The notes beneath the pieces are model-generated. The model ran no database searches and was not told where the DNA came from. It was given only the letters and a program-made list of their open reading frames with translations. Positions 1-7,932 of a stretch of DNA of 64,000 nucleotides are shown here, one piece after another. The stretch's first letter is position 1; every line of letters starts with the position of its first letter. The position numbers and the translations under genes were made by a program. The stretch covers positions 218,831 to 282,830 of the forward strand of contig NZ_MPHJ01000001.1 of the NCBI RefSeq assembly GCF_001957125.1. The letters are read 5' to 3'. This DNA is from Shewanella sp. UCD-KL12. GTDB lineage: Bacteria; Pseudomonadota; Gammaproteobacteria; Enterobacterales; Shewanellaceae.

Positions 1-257
1 AGAAGTTTGATGAAGGTTATAACTGGGTTGTTACCGACAAAGGGGTCTATTTTAGAGAGGTGCATGGCAGATATCATTTGATTAACTTTTGGCGCTACAA
101 CACAGACTTAATTACCCCTATTTTAAAACTGCCTCCAAGAAGCTTATATGGCTATGGTTCAATGAGTTATATTCCTAGTGAGCATAGGATATTGTTAACC
201 CTGTCAGAGTCTTCTAAGCGAGACATCATTATGTTGAACCATAAGTTACTGCAATAA
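1..257 (+). CDS. C-terminal fragment of a CadC-like winged-helix regulator with beta-propeller tail (partial)
   Basis: The reading frame is open from base 3 of the window to a TAA at 255-257, so this is the 3' end of a gene that starts outside. The visible 84 residues contain blade-like strands ending in aromatic and proline-rich turns (TDKGVYFRE, then LITPILKLPPRSLYGYG, then MSYIPSEHRILLTL). This resembles the C-terminal WD40-like propeller seen in many CadC/ToxR-type regulators of Shewanella, where an N-terminal DNA-binding domain and one membrane helix come first. Those domains are not in the window, so the assignment rests on the tail alone. A convergent hairpin follows the stop. Confidence 0.5.
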   Translation, partial: KFDEGYNWVVTDKGVYFREVHGRYHLINFWRYNTDLITPILKLPPRSLYGYGSMSYIPSEHRILLTLSESSKRDIIMLNHKLLQ

Positions 258-261
258 CAGG

Positions 262-289
262 TTTAGCACACCTTGTAAGGTGTGCTAAA
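262..289. terminator. Hairpin between convergent genes (propeller-tail gene and anmK)
   Basis: An almost uninterrupted inverted repeat, TTTAGCACACCTT paired with AAGGTGTGCTAAA, lies between the stop codons of the plus-strand gene and the minus-strand anmK. The stem is 11-13 bp with a tiny loop. The flanking T-tract is weak on both sides, so it may act as a bidirectional terminator or an mRNA 3'-end stabiliser. Confidence 0.65.
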
Positions 290-299
290 GCATTTACTT

Positions 300-1421
300 T
301 TACTTTGCTGGAAACAGTGCGCCCAGCACTGCTTCTCTGCTTGCCCCTGTGACGGCAGGAAGGTTTCCAGATAACCCTTTATGATGACGCATGGCAAGCC
401 AAGCGAAGGCGATGCCCTCAACCCATTGTGGTGCGATACCAAGCTCTGATGTTGTACATATTTGATAGCTAGGCAACAGCAACTTGAGTCGTCGCATTAA
501 TTCGCTGTTAAATGCGCCTCCACCACAGACAAATAGCTCGCCATGTGAGCACAGTGCAAGTGTATCATTGGCGATACTCTGGCACGTTAGGTCGAGTAGG
601 GTAGACTGAATATCTGCTTCATCGAGGTGAGCAAAAGCGGCTAATTGCTGCTCCAACCACGCCTGATTGAATAACTCCCTGCCTGTACTTTTAGGGAAAG
701 TTTGTGAGAAGTAACTGTGGGAGAGTAGATGCTTTAATAGTGCCTCATCTGTTTGCCCGCTTGCAGCCCACTCTCCATCTTTATCATAAGCTTGATGTTT
801 AGCATGTTGACACCAAACATCGATTAAGCTGTTACCTGGACCCGTATCAAACCCTACTACTTGCTGGTGGCTGGCGTGCAGCTCGCTAGGTAGATAGGTG
901 ATATTAGATATCCCACCAATATTAAGGATGACTCTGGAGTTGTCTTTATTAGAAAATATCTGCTGATGAAAAGCGGGTACAAGTGGCGCGCCTTGGCCGC
1001 CCAATGCGATATCTTTGCGGCGAAAGTCAGCAATAACATCAATCCCTGTTAGCACCGCAATCGTGTTTGGATCGCCAATTTGCAAGGTAAACCCAGTATC
1101 TAGATTAGGCATATGCCTGACGGTTTGCCCATGACTGCCGATCGCTATGATGGCTTGTTTTGATATTTCGGCTTTGCATAATAGTTCATTGACAGCAAGC
1201 GCGAATAGTTGCCCAACGTTACGGTCAAGTTGGCCAAGCAGGTTAACCTCGTCACTTCCCGGCAGACAAAGGCGCTGCAGCCCCTTTAAAGTATGCTTAG
1301 GTATTGGCTCACTATGCTTGGCAATAAGCTTAGGCTGCTGGCCACTAAAGTCGACTAAAACAGCATCGACACCATCCATACTAGTACCTGACATTAAGCC
1401 AATATAATAGTCTTTGTTCAT
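300..1421 (-). CDS. anmK: Anhydro-N-acetylmuramic acid kinase
   Basis: This 373-aa cytoplasmic enzyme phosphorylates and opens 1,6-anhydro-MurNAc released from recycled peptidoglycan, giving MurNAc-6-phosphate. The N-terminal signature [10 protein letters not shown] (residues 10-19) and the later glycine-rich segments [12 protein letters not shown] and FVCGGGAFN are typical of the AnmK branch of the actin-like ATPase fold, and the length is that of the family. The ATG is preceded by AGGAAA at good spacing. The gene sits next to a murein endopeptidase on the same strand (45-bp gap), so the pair links cell-wall hydrolysis to recycling. Confidence 0.95.
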   Translation of the reverse strand: MNKDYYIGLMSGTSMDGVDAVLVDFSGQQPKLIAKHSEPIPKHTLKGLQRLCLPGSDEVNLLGQLDRNVGQLFALAVNELLCKAEISKQAIIAIGSHGQTVRHMPNLDTGFTLQIGDPNTIAVLTGIDVIADFRRKDIALGGQGAPLVPAFHQQIFSNKDNSRVILNIGGISNITYLPSELHASHQQVVGFDTGPGNSLIDVWCQHAKHQAYDKDGEWAASGQTDEALLKHLLSHSYFSQTFPKSTGRELFNQAWLEQQLAAFAHLDEADIQSTLLDLTCQSIANDTLALCSHGELFVCGGGAFNSELMRRLKLLLPSYQICTTSELGIAPQWVEGIAFAWLAMRHHKGLSGNLPAVTGASREAVLGALFPAK

Positions 1422-1465
1422 AGCACTAGTTTCCTAATTTTTCACAAGCGGGGAACGCCTTAAGC

Positions 1466-2884
1466 CTATTGAGATGAGGCAAGCTGGATCTGCTTATTCT
1501 GTTGAAGTTTAGTCATGATCTGCTTACTCAGAGCCAAAAAGTTCGCTTTTTCAGCATTAGCAATTGGCAGAGACTTAGGCAGTTTTACGGTTCTTGGATT
1601 TCTGTGGGTACCGTTAACGATAAACTCATAATGTAGATGAGCGCCAGTTACTCGCCCTGTTGAGCCTAAGGTACCGATGATCTGCCCCTGCTTTACCGTA
1701 GCTCCCTGCTTAACTTTGCGTTTTTTCAGGTGGAGGTATTTAGTTGTGTAGGTATCGTTATGTTTAATAAATACATAGTTACCATTATATTGGTTATAGG
1801 CTGACTTTATTACACGGCCTTTACCCGCGGCTTTAATCGGGGTGCCAACCGCAGCAACATAGTCCACTCCTCTATGGGCTCTAACTTGTCCTGTTACAGG
1901 GTGCAATCGCCTCGGATTAAAGCTTGAGCTGACGTACTTGAAATCAACGGGAGATCGTAGGAAGGCTTTGCGCATGCTACGACCATCTTCTGAATAGTAA
2001 TTACCATCGGTATAGCGCACTGCTGTATAGCGATCGCCTTGGTTACTAAATTCAGCAGCAAGAATATTACCATTTCTGAGGAATTCACCATCGGCGTACT
2101 CCTCTTCAAAGATGATAGAGAAGTTATCCCCTTCTCTAATATCTAATGCAAAGTCGATATCCCAGCCGAATATTGTTGCAAGTTGCATGATTTGATTAGG
2201 AGTCAGGTCAGCATTGACTGCTGCATTCCAGAAGTTACTGCTGATAGTCGCACTGGCAAATTTGTTACGACTTTCAACTTTTTTATCTGAGATATGCTCG
2301 CTGTAGCCCTTATCACTTCTTTCAATGATTAAAGTTGAAATAGGGTTGATATGATAATTAACCTCCAGCAGATCACCTGCATCATCTTTAACTATGATGA
2401 TTTCGTCGCCAGGCATTATTTTCAACAGGTTCTTTTTGGCTTTTGGAAGTAAGGTGATCTCATAGACATCACGAGAGGATAAGCCTGCACGGTTAAACAG
2501 TGACGCTAATGTATCGCCGCGCTCTACTTCAAACTGTTTTATATGTCTGTTAGCTGGTGCCTGAGCATCGGCGTCAGCATCTGGTTCTGTTGTGGTATTG
2601 CTTGTCTCATTAGCTTTTAGCTGAAGTGGACTTTCTGGTGGAGTCGGCTTTCTAAAAGCAAGCGGCGTTTTTAAGCGTTCACTGTTATCGCCTTGAGCGG
2701 ATGAGTTAGATGAAGCGCCGTTACCTAAGTCAAGGGTTCCAGAGAGTTTTGAATGGCTACCTTGGGAGGTGTCACTATCACTTGAAGGTAAAAGGAGAGC
2801 AATTATGGTCACTAAAACTAAGAAACACAAAAGAAGTTGATGCACTTTCGGTAGTAATTTTAAGAACGTTATAACCTTTCCCAT
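1466..2884 (-). CDS. M23-family peptidoglycan DD-endopeptidase (MepM/YebA-like)
   Basis: This 472-aa protein has one N-terminal membrane anchor (about residues 16-33), a low-complexity Ser/Asn/Thr linker, an OapA/LysM-like region starting near FEVERGDTLASLF (118-130), and a C-terminal LytM domain. The zinc ligands are visible as HRGVDY (His337, Asp341) and HLHYEF (His416, His418). The family cuts D-Ala-mDAP cross-bridges so the wall can expand. It acts in the periplasm while tethered to the inner membrane. It is divergent from tyrS and probably co-transcribed with anmK downstream. Confidence 0.9.
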   Translation of the reverse strand: MGKVITFLKLLPKVHQLLLCFLVLVTIIALLLPSSDSDTSQGSHSKLSGTLDLGNGASSNSSAQGDNSERLKTPLAFRKPTPPESPLQLKANETSNTTTEPDADADAQAPANRHIKQFEVERGDTLASLFNRAGLSSRDVYEITLLPKAKKNLLKIMPGDEIIIVKDDAGDLLEVNYHINPISTLIIERSDKGYSEHISDKKVESRNKFASATISSNFWNAAVNADLTPNQIMQLATIFGWDIDFALDIREGDNFSIIFEEEYADGEFLRNGNILAAEFSNQGDRYTAVRYTDGNYYSEDGRSMRKAFLRSPVDFKYVSSSFNPRRLHPVTGQVRAHRGVDYVAAVGTPIKAAGKGRVIKSAYNQYNGNYVFIKHNDTYTTKYLHLKKRKVKQGATVKQGQIIGTLGSTGRVTGAHLHYEFIVNGTHRNPRTVKLPKSLPIANAEKANFLALSKQIMTKLQQNKQIQLASSQ

Positions 2885-3022
2885 CTAACCTTTTCCTGTT
2901 GAGCTAAGTCGCAATTTTTTTGCTAATAGAGATCCCCTTAGTGTACACACTTTCAATTGTGCTGGCTAACAAGTAACATGACTCTCTATTTTTTGATTGA
3001 GCTCCCAGGAGTAGTTGGCGAG

Positions 3023-4219
3023 ATGGCTGATTTAGACCAAGCATTAGCAGAGATTAAACGCGGTACCGATGAGATTTTACTCGAAGCAGATCTGCTGGAA
3101 AAACTAAAAGAGGGACGTCCCTTACGTATTAAGCTTGGAGCCGATCCAACCGCACCAGATATTCATTTGGGTCATACGGTTATCTTGAACAAGATGCGTA
3201 CGTTTCAGGAATTAGGTCATGAAGTGATCTTCTTGATTGGTGATTTCACCGGTATGGTTGGCGATCCAAGTGGTAAAAACAGTACTCGCCCTCCATTGAC
3301 CCGTGAGCAAGTACTTGCTAACGCAGAGACCTATAAGCAGCAAGTGTATAAGATTCTAGACCCTGCAAAAACACGTATTGAGTTTAACTCTACTTGGTTA
3401 GAGCCTTTAGGCGCTGCTGGTATGATTCGTCTAGCTTCCAAGCAGACTGTTGCCCGTATGATGGAGCGTGATGACTTTAAGAAGCGTTATGGTTCTGGTC
3501 AATCGATTGCTATCCATGAGTTTATGTACCCACTACTACAAGGCTATGATTCAGTAGCACTTGAATCAGATGTAGAGCTTGGTGGTACCGATCAGAAGTT
3601 TAATTTGTTGATGGGGCGTGAGCTGCAAAAATCTGAAGGCCAAAAACCTCAGACGGTTATCATGATGCCACTTCTCGAAGGCCTAGATGGCGTTAAGAAG
3701 ATGTCTAAGTCTGCTCACAACTACATAGGTGTGAGTGAGCCTGCAGGTGAGATGTTCGGTAAGATCATGTCTATCTCTGATGTATTGATGTGGCGTTACT
3801 TTGAGCTGCTTTCATTCCGTCCATTAGGCGAAATTGAGCAGTTTAAAGCGGATGTTGAAGCGGGTACTAACCCACGCGATATCAAAATAGCACTTGCTAA
3901 AGAGATTATTGCACGCTTCCATGATGAAGCTGCTGCAGATGCTGCTCATCAGGAGTTCATTAATCGCTTCCAGAAAGGTGCTATTCCTGATGATATCGAA
4001 GAGGTTGAGATTAATGTTGGTGAAGGTATCGCCATCGCTAACTTGCTCAAAGAGTTAGGTTTCGTTAAGTCAACTTCAGATGCTATGCGTATGATCAAGC
4101 AGGGTGCAGCCAAAATTGATGGCGAGAAAATTGAAGATACACGCCTGCAATTGACTGCTGGAACCAGTGGTATCTTCCAAGTCGGTAAGCGTAAATTTGC
4201 TAAGGTTACCTTAGTTTAG
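3023..4219 (+). CDS. tyrS: Tyrosine-tRNA ligase
   Basis: This class I aminoacyl-tRNA synthetase charges tRNA-Tyr. In the 398-aa product the HIGH-type motif is HLGH (residues 48-51), the KMSKS loop is present in full, and a C-terminal S4 RNA-binding domain covers roughly the last 65 residues. The sequence looks like the shorter TyrZ-type subgroup rather than the 424-aa E. coli type. I chose the ATG at 3023 because AGGAG lies 11 nt upstream and the product then begins [10 protein letters not shown]; a longer frame from a TTG at 2957 adds 22 residues unlike the family. A strong terminator follows. Confidence 0.96.
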   Translation: MADLDQALAEIKRGTDEILLEADLLEKLKEGRPLRIKLGADPTAPDIHLGHTVILNKMRTFQELGHEVIFLIGDFTGMVGDPSGKNSTRPPLTREQVLANAETYKQQVYKILDPAKTRIEFNSTWLEPLGAAGMIRLASKQTVARMMERDDFKKRYGSGQSIAIHEFMYPLLQGYDSVALESDVELGGTDQKFNLLMGRELQKSEGQKPQTVIMMPLLEGLDGVKKMSKSAHNYIGVSEPAGEMFGKIMSISDVLMWRYFELLSFRPLGEIEQFKADVEAGTNPRDIKIALAKEIIARFHDEAAADAAHQEFINRFQKGAIPDDIEEVEINVGEGIAIANLLKELGFVKSTSDAMRMIKQGAAKIDGEKIEDTRLQLTAGTSGIFQVGKRKFAKVTLV

Positions 4220-4238
4220 GTTTACACTCTCTCGATAT

Positions 4239-4269
4239 AAAAAAACCTGCCAATTGGCAGGTTTTTTTA
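4239..4269. terminator. Rho-independent terminator after tyrS
   Basis: AACCTGCC pairs with GGCAGGTT around an AATT loop, flanked by a run of A on the left and a run of T on the right. It ends tyrS on the plus strand. The A-run gives the minus strand a T-run as well, so it could work in both directions. Confidence 0.9.
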
Positions 4270-4294
4270 TATCTGAAACTTATGGAAAAGGGAC

Positions 4295-4777
4295 CTATTG
4301 AACTGCAAGTTGATCGACCATGGTTTGGTAGTCCATCAGATCTTCATGTTTAGACACGCGATGATTATCCATATCCAACTTAACAGTTGTTACTCCGGGG
4401 ATCGCTAAATCAATTATTTTCCCTGGTTTCCCAAATTGCTCGCCAGGTCCCTTATAGTGATAGCTGCCGATCATGACGACTAGTGAGCCAGAGTTAAACA
4501 TATGCTCGATATTAAAGCCATATTCAAGCACACCTTGGTGGGCGCGTCTTAAAAAGCTGATGATATGTCTGCGACCTTTATAGGTCTTGCTAGCGGTTCT
4601 ATCATTGAAGACGCTCTCTCTATTATAAAACCTATTCAGTGCCTGATAGTCATGATCCGTAACAGCTTGGATATACCTGACTGCCAGCTGTTGCTCGGCT
4701 GGCATTTCACCGGTATTCGCAGCGGAGGCAAAACTGGTCAATAGAAAAGTGAGGCAAAGGTAGCGTAAAATCGTCAT
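4295..4777 (-). CDS. Secreted SnoaL/NTF2-like protein
   Basis: The 160-aa product begins with a clear signal peptide (about residues 1-19, ending SFASAA). A compact alpha+beta domain follows with features of the NTF2/SnoaL cone fold: an N-terminal helix pair (AVRYIQAVTDHDYQALNRFY), an FNDR-type strand, and a helix containing GRRHIISFLRRAH. Members are small enzymes or ligand-binding proteins, and no catalytic residue set can be assigned here. The start lies 2 nt after the stop of the upstream TRIC-family gene, so it is last in a minus-strand operon of membrane-protein genes. Confidence 0.7.
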   Translation of the reverse strand: MTILRYLCLTFLLTSFASAANTGEMPAEQQLAVRYIQAVTDHDYQALNRFYNRESVFNDRTASKTYKGRRHIISFLRRAHQGVLEYGFNIEHMFNSGSLVVMIGSYHYKGPGEQFGKPGKIIDLAIPGVTTVKLDMDNHRVSKHEDLMDYQTMVDQLAVQ

Positions 4778-4779
4778 GG

Positions 4780-5409
4780 TTAGCTCTTCAAACTCTTTTT
4801 TAAATCAAATGCAGGTAGCGACAGGTGCCACTTAATCGCAGCTAATCTGATTGCAAGTGCAACTGTCATTGAAAATAGTATGGCATGCATATTATTTGCG
4901 CCAAAATAGAGGCTCAAGCTATAGCTTATTCCACCAAGAATAGAGGCTGTTGCATAGATCTCAGTTCTTAATATCATAGGTATCTGACGGCAGAGTAGAT
5001 CGCGGATGATACCGCCACCCACGCCCGTTATCAGTCCCATTACCACTGCAATCATTCCGCCTAGCTCCATATTCAATGCTTTCTCTGCACCAATCACGGT
5101 AAATAGAGCAAGCCCAAGGGCATCGGCAATTGGCAGTGTATGTTGAGGTACCTTTTTAGGTTTTCGTACAAAAATTAGGGTTAATAATACTGTGATTAAG
5201 ATGACGATAATATAGTTAGGATCGCGTATCCAAAATACTGGCGTTGTACCTAACAGTGCATCACGGATACTGCCTCCTCCCACCGCTGTCACTGAGGCAA
5301 GCACAATAACACCGAAGGGATCCATTCTGTGTCGACCAGCGGCTAGCGCCCCAGAAAGGGCAAACACAGCTGTACCACAAAGGTCGAAGAAGTAGATGAG
5401 CTCTATCAT
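4780..5409 (-). CDS. TRIC/UPF0126-family inner-membrane channel (YicG-like)
   Basis: This 209-aa, very hydrophobic protein has the duplicated UPF0126 architecture: two three-helix repeats, each with a glycine-rich kink and an IRD signature (VGGGSIRDALLG and VGGGIIRDLLC). Bacterial TRIC proteins are homotrimeric cation channels, and the E. coli YicG relative has been proposed to move glycine. Substrate cannot be told from sequence. Its ATG overlaps the stop of the preceding DUF2721 gene by 4 nt, which suggests translational coupling. Confidence 0.85.
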   Translation of the reverse strand: MIELIYFFDLCGTAVFALSGALAAGRHRMDPFGVIVLASVTAVGGGSIRDALLGTTPVFWIRDPNYIIVILITVLLTLIFVRKPKKVPQHTLPIADALGLALFTVIGAEKALNMELGGMIAVVMGLITGVGGGIIRDLLCRQIPMILRTEIYATASILGGISYSLSLYFGANNMHAILFSMTVALAIRLAAIKWHLSLPAFDLKKSLKS

Positions 5410-5795
5410 TGGTCCATATCTTTAAGGTGGTGATTTAATGCATCGACTGAGATACGGATCTCGATAACCGACAGTAATAGAGAGTAGAGCAGTAGAAGTA
5501 GACTACAGCCAAATATGAGAGAACCTGTTTTATTAAGACCAATATAAATAAAGATCATACATAGCACACAAAGCGCAAAGCTCATGACCCCAGCTTCTTG
5601 CATGCGTCTGATTATCGTTATCCGTTGGCGTAAATTCTTTATCTGTTCGCTATGAACGGGCTTTCCGTCGTTACTTAAATTTCTAATTAACGCGGCAAGC
5701 GAGAAAAAGCGATTGGTATATGCAAGCAGCAATAAGGATATCGCTGGGAATAGCAGTGCTGGAGTTGTTAAAGATACATGAATATTGTCGAACAA
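5406..5795 (-). CDS. DUF2721-family membrane protein
   Basis: The frame contains the DUF2721 hallmark LTTPALLFPAISLLLLAYTN, then a charged loop with FFSLAALIRNL, then two more hydrophobic helices. Function is unknown. The open frame extends to an ATG at 5945, but the extra 50 residues are basic, unlike the family, and would overlap the 3' end of the CobD-like gene. I therefore prefer the TTG at 5793-5795, which puts the hallmark seven residues in and has a purine-rich stretch upstream. That start is not certain. The stop overlaps the downstream TRIC-family start. Confidence 0.65.
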   Translation of the reverse strand: MFDNIHVSLTTPALLFPAISLLLLAYTNRFFSLAALIRNLSNDGKPVHSEQIKNLRQRITIIRRMQEAGVMSFALCVLCMIFIYIGLNKTGSLIFGCSLLLLLYSLLLSVIEIRISVDALNHHLKDMDQ

Positions 5796-5881
5796 TTTCT
5801 CTAGCCTATATCGGTATGTATAAAGTCTGTCATTAAGATGATACCTATGGTTTAGCTGATGTCTAGACTTGATAGCCCGCT

Positions 5882-6865
5882 TTAGGCTTGTAAATAGCGT
5901 AGTGCTGCCCAAATAAGCGGAATGATGATGAGAAAGCTTAACCAAAGTGTGTAGCCAGTGCTTGCAAGTTTAATTGCCGCAGAGATTGAGTGGCTATTTG
6001 GGGGAGGACCATAGGAAAGCTTAGTCACTGTGACTCTTTGATTGTCGAATTTCATCGGCCCCCCTAACTCGATTCTAAGGATCGCGGCGGTAATTGCACA
6101 GGTATTAATGCAATTATAAAAGGGTCCTGTGTTATTTAGAGGCTTGAATAACATCAGAATAGTTTTAGGCCCGCCCTGTATGGCGATGCTGAAGTTCCAA
6201 AGTAAGCTCGGCAGCCAAAATAGTGCAGCACTGAGGTAGTAAACGGGTTTACCAAAGTGCCTAAACTTGGGATTGATCGGCGGCCAGCACAGCTCGAGCT
6301 TCTTGAGCATTCTGGCTGCGAGCACCAGAGCGGCTCCGCCAATACTGAAGAAAACAATAGTGGCCACTGTGCCGTAAACGGGGGCTGTGACTAATTTTTC
6401 TATGGTTGCTTTGCTTATCCCCACAACGCTGAGTTGATTGGTGTCTCGATATAACCAATCAGACAGTAGCGCTCTGGCAGCTGGTTTGTCTTCACGCTTA
6501 AGAGAGTGTTTTATCTCGACGGCAACCTGTTTGAAATTATCATCATTGAGGCAGATGTATAGGATGATAAATTCAAAAAACCAAGGAAAAGCTGCCAGTT
6601 GTAGCAAAAAATAGATAATGGACCAGAAAGGCACCATTAGAAGTACTGCCGCCATTGTCCCTGCGATAATCTGCTGCGAAGGCGCGCGGCTTGAATGGTT
6701 AACCTTTTTCGCCAGCTCTTGGGCTAGGTAACCAAACCAGACTATAGGTTGAAAGTTTCGTGGCAAGGGGGCGATTCTAGAAAGGAGTAAGCTAACAATA
6801 AGGATCATGGTTCCTTGATAAAACGGGCTGTCATTGAGTAGCTGGTTGGCGAACTCTGGAACCAT
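5882..6865 (-). CDS. CobD/CbiB-like membrane protein (cobalamin biosynthesis family)
   Basis: This 327-aa polytopic protein looks like CobD/CbiB, the adenosylcobinamide-phosphate synthase family. It has the family's spacing of membrane helices, a basic HSLKREDKPAARALLSDWLYRDT segment and a terminal LSFLIIIPLIWAALRY helix. It sits between mtnN and small membrane proteins with no other cobalamin genes in view. It may be a scavenging or salvage version, or a paralogue with another amidation role. Several otherwise conserved stretches are hard to place, so I treat the exact reaction as unproven. Confidence 0.7.
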   Translation of the reverse strand: MVPEFANQLLNDSPFYQGTMILIVSLLLSRIAPLPRNFQPIVWFGYLAQELAKKVNHSSRAPSQQIIAGTMAAVLLMVPFWSIIYFLLQLAAFPWFFEFIILYICLNDDNFKQVAVEIKHSLKREDKPAARALLSDWLYRDTNQLSVVGISKATIEKLVTAPVYGTVATIVFFSIGGAALVLAARMLKKLELCWPPINPKFRHFGKPVYYLSAALFWLPSLLWNFSIAIQGGPKTILMLFKPLNNTGPFYNCINTCAITAAILRIELGGPMKFDNQRVTVTKLSYGPPPNSHSISAAIKLASTGYTLWLSFLIIIPLIWAALRYLQA

Positions 6866-6922
6866 GATTTTGACCTTATCGATTTAACACTTACAAAAGA
6901 TTAAAGCGTAATTATTGAAATA

Positions 6923-7615
6923 TTATAGCTGCTTAAGTAGTGCCATCACCATTAAGGCTGACTGATGACCTGCTTTGACGATGTAAGAATCAAAATCGAC
7001 AGGGGAGTCGTTATTCGCATTGTCAGAGAGTGAGCGGATCACGACAAAAGGAATGTTAAACTGATGACATACCTGAGCAATCGCCGCACCTTCCATCTCG
7101 CAAGCTGCCATAGTTGGGAAATTACTGACCATGGTTTTAGTACGCTCTGGATCGCAGATAAAGCTATCGCCAGTACAGATAAGCCCCTCTATTGCTTTAA
7201 CGTCACCTAGGCTGGCAACAGCTTTTTGCGCCGCCAGTTTTAACTTTTCATCAGCGACAAAGGCTGCAGGCTGACTCGCCATCTGACCAATTTCATAACC
7301 GAAAGCGGTAACATCAACATCGTGGTGTCTAACTTCTGTTGATATCACGATATCGCCAATAGCGAGTTCATCGACAAAACCACCTGCAGAACCCGTGTTG
7401 ATAACAGCATCAGGCGCATATTTTTCGATAAGTAATGTGGTTGCGATACTCGCTGCGACTTTACCAATACCTGAGCGAGTAACAATGACTTGAGTGCCAT
7501 CTAATGTGCCTGAGATAAACTCAATCCCTGCAATGGTTTGTGACTCAGGTGAAGTCATTGCGTCGATTAGATGAACCACTTCTGGCTCCATTGCGCCTAT
7601 GATGCCTACTTTCAT
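6923..7615 (-). CDS. mtnN: 5'-methylthioadenosine/S-adenosylhomocysteine nucleosidase
   Basis: This 230-aa enzyme (Pfs) removes adenine from MTA, SAH and 5'-deoxyadenosine. It clears inhibitors of methylation, polyamine and radical-SAM reactions and yields the S-ribosylhomocysteine used by LuxS. The start [13 protein letters not shown], the NTGSAGG loop, [11 protein letters not shown] with the catalytic glutamate region, and RSLSDNAN with the catalytic aspartate are all present. The neighbouring CobD-like gene is 57 nt downstream on the same strand. Confidence 0.96.
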   Translation of the reverse strand: MKVGIIGAMEPEVVHLIDAMTSPESQTIAGIEFISGTLDGTQVIVTRSGIGKVAASIATTLLIEKYAPDAVINTGSAGGFVDELAIGDIVISTEVRHHDVDVTAFGYEIGQMASQPAAFVADEKLKLAAQKAVASLGDVKAIEGLICTGDSFICDPERTKTMVSNFPTMAACEMEGAAIAQVCHQFNIPFVVIRSLSDNANNDSPVDFDSYIVKAGHQSALMVMALLKQL

Positions 7616-7932
7616 TGATTTAGCCTTAAATTGTCATACGAGATCTGATGGGCGCTAATATACCATGGTGGGAGGGGTTTAGTGAAAAATCCATCGGTTC
7701 AGTGATGTGTTTGGCTTTATTTTGTGTGGTCGAGCTAGGCTCCTTTTAAGCTGGTGTGTAGTACAAAAAGTTTGGAACTAATGATTGATAGACATTGTTA
7801 GGTTTAATGGTTAATTTCTAAACAAGTACCTGCAGTATAGGTTTTCACAACTAGCGGGAAAGTGAGTCTACTTAGCCTTATTCTTCTTACCCAAACTTAT
7901 TACAAAAATCTTTTGATTAAAGGAGCTTAATC
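7616..7932. other. 317-bp divergent intergenic region, no gene seen
   Basis: This gap separates mtnN (minus) and the large secreted-protein gene (plus). It must hold both promoters. It ends with a good ribosome-binding site, AAAGGAGC, about 6 nt before the plus-strand ATG. I see no RNA gene, strong palindrome or small coding frame in it. Confidence 0.6.
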
